DNA of 10,392 nt from Anaerolineaceae bacterium UBA3924 (GTDB lineage: Bacteria; Chloroflexota; Anaerolineae; Anaerolineales; Anaerolineaceae): the NCBI GenBank assembly GCA_002385985.1, contig DGEO01000033.1, positions 24,197-34,588 of the forward strand, given 5' to 3'. Every line of letters starts with the position of its first letter. Position 1 is the stretch's first letter. Positions 6,192 to 10,392 of the stretch are shown piece by piece. The position numbers and the translations under genes are program-made. The notes below the pieces were generated by a model. That model had not been told where the DNA came from. It did not search any database and saw only the letters and a program-made list of their open reading frames with translations.

Positions 6192-8417
6192 TCAGGGTTT
6201 GCCTTTGCCTTTACCCTTGTTTCCTTTGTTGTTCTTGCCGTTACTGCCGTTATTTCCGTTGTTCTTGCCGTTCCCGTTATTGCCGGAATTTCCTTTGCCG
6301 TTCGAGTCGTTCTCCGGCTCGGGGGTTTCTTCGCCGGGCCGAGCCTCTTCAGCCTGCCGGGCGACCAGCTTCTTGATCTGGCCCCAGCCCAGACCGGATT
6401 CGCGCAGGGCGAAGATCTCTTCCACCGGGACGCCGCTCTCCAGGCTCAGGCTGTAGGCGTGGTCGATCTCGCCGAAGCCGTAGCCGCTGCAGAAGCGCTT
6501 CATGATCTCGTCATAGCTCACGCCGTACTTCTCGGCCAGGCGGGCGCCTACCGGGTGCGGGTCCGCGCCGACGCAGTAGTCCGGTTCTTCGGTCTCCTCC
6601 GGCTCTTCAGTCGGTTCCGGCGTGACAGTTTCGGTCGGCTCGACGGTCGGGGTCATTTCCTCAGTCGGCTCGGGCGTCTCGGTCACCTCGCCGGTGGGCG
6701 ACGGGGTCGCGGACGGCTCGAGGGTCTCGGTGGGCTCCTCTGTAGGCTCCTCCGTCGGCTCCCCGGTGGGCTCCTGGCAGGTGGAGGTGATGATCAGCGT
6801 CAGCTTGCCGGTGTGCTCGCCGGGGCTGTTGGTCTCCTCGGCCACGAACACCTCAACCACCACCTGGTCCACGGTCTGGCTCCAGTCGGGGAGCAGGCGC
6901 AGGTGGATGTCGAAGAACACCTGCTGGCCCATCTCGATCTTCTCCCACTGGTCGGGGGTCAGGATCAGGCTGTCGATTACCTCGGCGCCGCTGAGGATGG
7001 AGTAACCCAGTTTGACATTGGCGGCCACGTCATCGGATTCGGGCGCGGTGTTGGTCAGGCTGCCGGAGACGGTGAACTCGTCCGAGCAGGCAGTCAGCGC
7101 CACCTGGTCCGATTCGAAGGACAGGCCGGGATGGGCGTTCGGGTCCGGGGTGGGGGTCTCTTCGGGTTCCGGCTCTTCTCGGGTCAGGGGCTGGATTTCC
7201 AACGCCAGCCAGGAGCCGTCCTCGAGCACGGTGAAGGTGACCTCCGCCGGGTCGCCCGCGGCCAGAGAGTCGCTGAAGACGGTGTTCTCGTCCACCAGCA
7301 CGGTCACGCCGCCGATCACCCAGTGGGTCTCGCCAATGCTGTCCACCGGGCCGGTGAAGCTGGCCACCAGCTCCTGCTCGACCAGCGGGGCGATGTGATC
7401 GGCCACGCGCTGCCCGTCCGGCAGCAGGCGGCCTTCGACCGCCACGTTCTGGTTGAGCCCGGGGGCGCCTTCGATCACCGTTTCACCGGTGACGGTGAAG
7501 GTCACACCGGCGACGGTCCAGGCGCTGCCGTCCACGGAGGTCAGCTCGCCCTTGAGCAGGAAGCGGTAGGACGGGTCGTCAACTTCGCCGTTCGGGTCGA
7601 TCTCTGTGGCCTGCCCGGCGGTGATCATGACCTCACTCGAGCCATTGCGCACCTGCACTTTGCCGGTGTCGACCGAGAAGCGCGAGGCGCCGTTTGGCCC
7701 GGTGACCACGTTGAAGGTGGTGCCGTGCACGATGGCCTGCCCGGTGGGGGTCAGCACTTCAAAGAAGGACTGGTCGCCGCGCAGGGGGATCACTTTGTGG
7801 GAGGAGCGGCCGTCGCGCTGGTCGAGCCGCACCTGAAGCTGCTCGCCCCATTTGCCCGAAAGCTCGTCCAGGGCCACCAGCGTGTTGGGGGCCAGCGTGG
7901 TGCGGCTGCCTTCGTAGTACACCAGGGTGGCGGTGGACGCGCCCAGGGTGCGGATGGCCTGGCCTTCGCGCACCCGGTCGCCGTTGGAGGCCGCGCGCCA
8001 GTCACCGGCGGCGGCGCTGGAGGCAATTTCCACGCGGCCGTTGATGTTGGTCAGCGTGGCGGCCCGGGCCGTCAGGGGACCCTGCAGCCAGAGCCCGCCG
8101 ATGACCATCATCACCACCGCGGCCAGCATGGCAATTGAGCCGGCCAGGCGGAGCTGCAGTCGGGGGAAGGTGTAGCGGCGCTGCGGGGCAGCGGGGCGGG
8201 CAGGCGTGCGCACAGCCGTGTGGGCCTGCGACTCGCCGGCCGGAACCCCGGCCATCACCGGTTCGGGATGCGGCATGGCGCGCATGGTGGCGGCCAGCTC
8301 CAGCAGGGGGGCCAGCTCTCCGGCATCGTCCGTAAGGCTGGCGAGAACTTGCTCGATGGGCGCCCCGTTTTCCAGGGCTTGCAGTTTTTCTTCCAGGATG
8401 TTATCCAGATCAGGCAT
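6192..8417 (-). CDS. Membrane anti-sigma / FecR-domain protein with DUF5666-like repeats and Pro/Thr/Glu stalk
   Basis: A 741-residue protein that probably restrains the overlapping ECF sigma factor. Residues 1-80 are the cytoplasmic part, starting with a helical segment (LDNILEEKLQALENG) typical of Chloroflexota anti-sigma proteins but without an obvious zinc-binding HxxxCxxC motif. A single membrane helix spans about 91-111. Outside lie a FecR domain (about 120-275; NGRVEIAS, GDRVREGQAIRT, LAPNTLVALDEL, VHGTTFNV), two DUF5666-like units (287-345 and 349-410; TSVDGSAWTVAGVTFTV and DSIGETHWVIGGVTVLV), and a beta-rich domain (430-547) bracketed by Cys444 and Cys547. A Pro/Thr/Glu stalk (548-612), an exact 30-residue helical repeat pair (about 616-690) and a Gly/Asn/Lys-rich tail (703-741) follow. 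The start overlaps the sigma gene by 8 bases and AGGAG lies 7 nt upstream, implying translational coupling. The FecR part may sense an extracellular signal; the ligand is unknown. Confidence 0.88.
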   Translation of the reverse strand: MPDLDNILEEKLQALENGAPIEQVLASLTDDAGELAPLLELAATMRAMPHPEPVMAGVPAGESQAHTAVRTPARPAAPQRRYTFPRLQLRLAGSIAMLAAVVMMVIGGLWLQGPLTARAATLTNINGRVEIASSAAAGDWRAASNGDRVREGQAIRTLGASTATLVYYEGSRTTLAPNTLVALDELSGKWGEQLQVRLDQRDGRSSHKVIPLRGDQSFFEVLTPTGQAIVHGTTFNVVTGPNGASRFSVDTGKVQVRNGSSEVMITAGQATEIDPNGEVDDPSYRFLLKGELTSVDGSAWTVAGVTFTVTGETVIEGAPGLNQNVAVEGRLLPDGQRVADHIAPLVEQELVASFTGPVDSIGETHWVIGGVTVLVDENTVFSDSLAAGDPAEVTFTVLEDGSWLALEIQPLTREEPEPEETPTPDPNAHPGLSFESDQVALTACSDEFTVSGSLTNTAPESDDVAANVKLGYSILSGAEVIDSLILTPDQWEKIEMGQQVFFDIHLRLLPDWSQTVDQVVVEVFVAEETNSPGEHTGKLTLIITSTCQEPTGEPTEEPTEEPTETLEPSATPSPTGEVTETPEPTEEMTPTVEPTETVTPEPTEEPEETEEPDYCVGADPHPVGARLAEKYGVSYDEIMKRFCSGYGFGEIDHAYSLSLESGVPVEEIFALRESGLGWGQIKKLVARQAEEARPGEETPEPENDSNGKGNSGNNGNGKNNGNNGSNGKNNKGNKGKGKGKP
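6195..6311 (-). repeat. Low-complexity Gly/Asn/Lys-coding tail
   Basis: The last 39 codons of the anti-sigma gene encode iterated NGK, NNG and KGK units ending in KGKGKGKP. The DNA is correspondingly repetitive (TTGCC, TTTCC and TTGTT words on the plus strand), so slippage could change its length. The highly basic tail is at the extracellular end of the protein and could bind anionic cell-surface polymers; that is a guess. Confidence 0.7.
6348..6560 (-). repeat. Tandem 30-residue helical repeat in the anti-sigma protein
   Basis: Two units align with no gaps at a spacing of exactly 30 residues: GVSYDEI...SGYGFGEI at 632-651 and GVPVEEI...SGLGWGQI at 662-681. The shared pattern is G-V-x-x-[DE]-E-I-x5-S-G-x-G-[FW]-G-[EQ]-I. 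This points to a small helical domain built from a duplicated motif. Confidence 0.75.
6582..6776 (-). repeat. Pro/Thr/Glu-rich stalk repeat
   Basis: Codons 548-612 of the anti-sigma gene encode iterations of EEPTE, ETPEP and related words, an acidic, extended, disordered linker. On the DNA it is a run of related 12-15-bp units (GGCTCCTCNGT-like on the plus strand). It separates the membrane-proximal sensor domains from the helical repeat and tail, probably projecting them through or beyond the cell wall layer. Confidence 0.75.
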
Positions 8418-8964
8418 GATGGTTCTCCTGTTCGATCAGAAGACTGCGCAGGGCCAGCAGGCCCCGGCGCTGTAATCCTTTGACGGCATCTTCGCTCTTG
8501 CGAATCATCTGCGCGACTTCACCGATAGGCATCCCGGCGATAAAGCGCAGAACCAGTACGTCCCGCTGGTTTTCACTGATGCGGTTGAGCGCCTGCCGCA
8601 GCACGACGCTGTTCAACCGCCCGTCCAGCGAGCGGGTGAGGTCTTGGGTGACGTTAATCACATTTTCCTCCAGGGGCAAATGGTTCCGGTGCTGCATCCG
8701 GCGATAGTAATCTATCGTCAGGTTGCGCGCGATCTGGAACAACCAGGCCGGAAAGGGGACCTCCTGCGGGCAAAAGGTGTCCAGCGAGGAAATCATGCGC
8801 ACGTAAACCTCTGAGGAGAGGTCTTCAGCGGCTTCCTGGCAGTCCAGCCGGTAGTAAAGATAGCGGTAGATGGCCGGATAAGTCTGCTCATAGATGGCTG
8901 TGATGGCGGTTCGGTCACCTTTCCGCGCGCGGGCGATGATCTCATCATCCGGTGCGTTGAGCAT
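8410..8964 (-). CDS. ECF-type RNA polymerase sigma factor
   Basis: A 184-residue sigma-70-family factor of the extracytoplasmic function class: only regions 2 and 4 are present. Region 2 covers about 20-90 and includes the core-binding YRYLYYRL, the AEDLSSEVYVRM block that contacts the -10 region, and PFPAWLFQIARNLTIDYYRR. Region 4 is about 115-178, with LNRISENQRDVLVLRFIAGMPIGEVA and the recognition helix KSEDAVKGLQRRGLLALR. The linker (91-115) is short. Its last 8 bases are the first 8 of the anti-sigma gene, the standard arrangement for a sigma factor held by its co-translated partner. A CAGGAA ribosome site lies 7 nt upstream of the start. Such factors often activate their own promoter, but I could not identify a convincing bipartite ECF promoter upstream. 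Confidence 0.95.
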   Translation of the reverse strand: MLNAPDDEIIARARKGDRTAITAIYEQTYPAIYRYLYYRLDCQEAAEDLSSEVYVRMISSLDTFCPQEVPFPAWLFQIARNLTIDYYRRMQHRNHLPLEENVINVTQDLTRSLDGRLNSVVLRQALNRISENQRDVLVLRFIAGMPIGEVAQMIRKSEDAVKGLQRRGLLALRSLLIEQENHHA

Positions 8965-8980
8965 AATGGGTTCCTGTTGC

Positions 8981-9008
8981 CGTTATTAAGGTTCTGCCCT
9001 TAATAACG
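8981..9008. repeat. Perfect inverted repeat upstream of the ECF sigma gene
   Basis: CGTTATTAAGG (8981-8991) and CCTTAATAACG (8998-9008) form an 11-bp perfect palindrome with a 6-bp centre, 16 bp upstream of the sigma start codon. As DNA it has the size of a dimeric repressor operator; as RNA it would be a hairpin just above the ribosome site. It is AT-rich in a GC-rich neighbourhood. A terminator role is unlikely because the nearest upstream gene already has a terminator at 9111-9140. Confidence 0.7.
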
Positions 9009-9110
9009 CATCGTGGTTTGAAAAGAGTCGCGAAAAACGAACCAGGTAAGTTTGCCATCCCTTTGTCAGGTGTGAGTTAACATAACTGAAAGGCGCGCGG
9101 CGGGGGAATC

Positions 9111-9140
9111 AAAACGGCGGCGTTCGTTCGAACGCCGCCG
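9111..9140 (-). terminator. Rho-independent terminator of the YbeD-family gene
   Basis: CGGCGGCGTTCG (9115-9126) and CGAACGCCGCCG (9129-9140) are perfectly complementary around a TT centre, in practice a 10-bp stem with a 6-nt loop. On the minus strand TTTTGATT follows immediately. It starts 21 bp after the stop codon of the small gene at 9162-9431. Confidence 0.85.
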
Positions 9141-9161
9141 CTGCCAGTCAATAATGCCAGT

Positions 9162-9431
9162 TTAGATGACCATCAGAACCCGCTCGCTGCCAGTGAGCTC
9201 CCGGTAAATCGCGTCCAGCTGCTCCCGGCTCTCGGCAGTGAAGGGCACGGTAACCGAGATGTAGTTGCTTCCCGAACTGAGCCGGGTGGTGATCCCGTGC
9301 TCATTGAGGTCAGGCGCGTACTCGCGGACGATGGCGACCGCGAACTCCGTGAAGCCGTCTTCATCTCTTCCAATAATTTTCAGGGCAAACGGGGTGGGAA
9401 ATTCCATCCCCTCTTTTCGAAAATCCAGCAT
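9162..9431 (-). CDS. ybeD: YbeD / UPF0250 (DUF493) family protein
   Basis: An 89-residue cytoplasmic protein. The sequence MLDFRKEGMEFPTPFALKII, followed by the block around VREYAPDL, SSGSNYISVTV and the C-terminal YRELTGSERVLMVI, matches the E. coli YbeD family in order and length (87 residues there, with EFPTPF and a final VRMVL). The fold is a small ACT-like alpha/beta domain; its biochemical role is not firmly established, though a regulatory role has been suggested from the fold. I place the start at 9431 rather than at the first ATG of the open frame (9554). The 41 extra residues match nothing in the family, they would overlap the upstream gene and contain the promoter, and AAAGGG lies just before 9431. 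In E. coli the gene neighbours dacA and lipB; here it stands alone between a GNAT gene and the sigma operon. Confidence 0.88.
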   Translation of the reverse strand: MLDFRKEGMEFPTPFALKIIGRDEDGFTEFAVAIVREYAPDLNEHGITTRLSSGSNYISVTVPFTAESREQLDAIYRELTGSERVLMVI

Positions 9432-9480
9432 CACATCCCTTTCTCGCCATCCAGCGTGGAATTCCCGTCTCGTTGGGTTT

Positions 9481-9534
9481 CGAGCAGGGTTTTGTATTAT
9501 AAGATAAAAACGGTCGGATTTAAACCCCTGCTCG
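9481..9534. repeat. Inverted repeat bracketing the ybeD promoter
   Basis: CGAGCAGGGTTT (9481-9492) and AAACCCCTGCTCG (9522-9534) are inverted copies differing by one extra C/G. They are 29 bp apart and enclose the -10 box, with the outer arm overlapping the -35. This spacing suits a pair of operator half-sites or a weak terminator stem for the GNAT gene ending at 9544, but no T-run follows on the minus strand. Confidence 0.5.
9496..9524 (-). promoter_or_regulatory. Sigma70-like promoter for ybeD
   Basis: On the minus strand TATAAT (9501-9496) lies 17 bp after TTTAAA (9524-9519). The predicted start near 9489 leaves a leader of about 58 nt before the preferred start codon at 9431. The perfect -10 and correct spacing support it; the -35 is weak. 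Confidence 0.5.
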
Positions 9535-9543
9535 CCCTTTAAA

Positions 9544-10362
9544 TCATTTCTCACCTGCCTGCGCGGACCCCCAGCGCTCCAGCCCGTATGCCGTTTCGAC
9601 CGGCTGGAAGCCGAGCGAGCGGTACAGGTTCAGCGCCGGGCCTTCGGGGTCGGCCTGAATGACCAGGGTCTGCGCGCCCAGGCGGGTGAGGGCGTGCCGG
9701 GCGGCGTGAACCAACAGCGCGGAACAGATGCCCCGCCTGCGAAATTCCGGCAGGGTGACCACGCTCTGGTAGCGGGCGAGCGGGCCTTCGGCGAAGATGC
9801 CCAGGCAGGCGGCGACCCGGCCGCTGGCGCGGTCCCGGGCCAGGAACCATTCGCCCCGGCCGGCCTGGCTCATGCGCCGGTAGCGGGCAAAGCGCAGCTG
9901 CTCAAACCGGCGGTAGCCGTCCTCGTTGTGGCCTTCCTCCCGGAGAGAGACCTGAATATCGATCACGGCCTGCCAGTCGGCGTCCGCGCGGGCCGGGGAA
10001 ATTTCTATATCTGTGTTCAGCCCGTGCGGCGGCTCGCCGAGGCTGTCTGCGGCCAGAGTGATGTTCTCCGACAGGCTGAACCCGGCCTCCAGAAACGGGG
10101 CCGCATCGCCTTTTTCCGCCCGGTCCCAGGCGAAGACCAAGTGGTCCACCTGCGGCGGCGTGCCGATTTCGGCGGCGAACAGGCGCATCCAGCGCTCGCA
10201 ATCGCCCGGCCCCGGCGGGCTGTCGAAAAGGAGATAATTCCCCCAGTAAAACAGCGGGTTGGTGGGGGTGCGGATGACCAGATAATCGCCCCGGTCAGTA
10301 ATTTCGCCTTCAAAGCGGGGGAAGATCAGGTCGGTGCGGTGGCCGAGTAATTGGACCTGCAT
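9544..10362 (-). CDS. GNAT-family N-acetyltransferase
   Basis: A 272-residue protein whose C-terminal half is a GNAT domain, which transfers an acetyl group from acetyl-CoA to an amine. Motif A is visible at 199-224 (QSVVTLPEFRRRGICSALL...), with the pyrophosphate-binding RRRGIC loop at 208-213; the final residue of the Q/R-x-x-G-x-G/A signature is Cys213, a departure from consensus. Motif B is AQTLVIQADPEGPALNLYRSLGFQPVE (230-256), including the NLYRSLGF helix. Residues 1-115 form a separate N-terminal region with TPTNPLFYWGNYLLF (32-46) and AWDRAE (78-83), resembling an N-terminal half seen in some two-domain GNATs. The start at 10362 has GAGGAG close upstream. No substrate can be assigned, and the downstream ybeD gene has its own promoter, so the two need not be functionally linked. 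Confidence 0.9.
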   Translation of the reverse strand: MQVQLLGHRTDLIFPRFEGEITDRGDYLVIRTPTNPLFYWGNYLLFDSPPGPGDCERWMRLFAAEIGTPPQVDHLVFAWDRAEKGDAAPFLEAGFSLSENITLAADSLGEPPHGLNTDIEISPARADADWQAVIDIQVSLREEGHNEDGYRRFEQLRFARYRRMSQAGRGEWFLARDRASGRVAACLGIFAEGPLARYQSVVTLPEFRRRGICSALLVHAARHALTRLGAQTLVIQADPEGPALNLYRSLGFQPVETAYGLERWGSAQAGEK

Positions 10363-10392
10363 GGCTCCTCGCCGGTTCAGAGGTTCTGTTCT

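Noticed and set aside
6582..6776. CRISPR-like or minisatellite array in the repetitive stretch of the anti-sigma gene
   Set aside because: The periodicity is explained by codons for a Pro/Thr/Glu linker; units are short, imperfect and lack unique spacers.
6141..8138. Long plus-strand open frame (665 codons) opposite the anti-sigma gene
   Set aside because: It is antisense to a gene with clear FecR and DUF5666-like domains; its translation is compositionally odd and has no family motif. Long antisense frames are expected in GC-rich DNA.
9432..9554. N-terminal extension of the YbeD-family protein to an ATG at 9554
   Set aside because: It would overlap the GNAT stop region, include the promoter and inverted repeat, and add 41 residues absent from the family.

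Overview
The window is a stretch of a GC-rich bacterial chromosome in which every credible gene lies on the minus strand, so transcription runs from high to low coordinates. Three features suggest Chloroflexota, probably an Anaerolineae-type lineage: the extended peptide-binding lipoprotein, the ECF sigma factor paired with a large FecR/Pro-Thr-Glu-rich anti-sigma protein, and the pairing of a beta-lactamase-type hydrolase with an alpha/beta hydrolase. The phylum is an inference from gene style, not from a marker gene.

Layout in transcription order: (1) 10362-9544, a GNAT acetyltransferase. (2) 9431-9162, a small YbeD/UPF0250 (DUF493) protein with its own promoter, an inverted repeat around that promoter and a clear terminator. 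(3) 8964-6192, an ECF sigma factor overlapping by 8 bases a multi-domain membrane anti-sigma/FecR protein; a perfect 11-bp inverted repeat lies just upstream and a hairpin terminator downstream. (4) 6068-3766, a class C beta-lactamase-family serine hydrolase followed 17 bp later by a YjfP/YitV-like alpha/beta hydrolase. (5) 3765-3158, a long non-coding interval with GC-rich inverted repeats, a sigma70-like promoter and a structured mRNA leader. (6) 3157 to the window edge, an oligopeptide-type ABC importer operon: substrate-binding lipoprotein, DppB-type permease, and the first 42 codons of a DppC-type permease. The ATPase genes presumably lie beyond the edge.

The most interesting observation is that the substrate-binding protein looks circularly permuted. 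The segment that begins the mature part of ordinary family 5 binding proteins (through LREGVQFHDG and the DVVMSW helix) sits at the C-terminus, while the N-terminus begins in mid-domain. The second is the anti-sigma protein, which couples a cytoplasmic N-terminus and one membrane helix to FecR, two DUF5666-like units, a Pro/Thr/Glu stalk, an exact 30-residue tandem repeat and a Gly/Asn/Lys-rich tail. The third is the leader of the binding-protein mRNA, where alternative stems overlap a possible 21-codon leader peptide and end at an orphan Shine-Dalgarno sequence. No tRNA, rRNA, CRISPR array, transposase or phage gene was seen.
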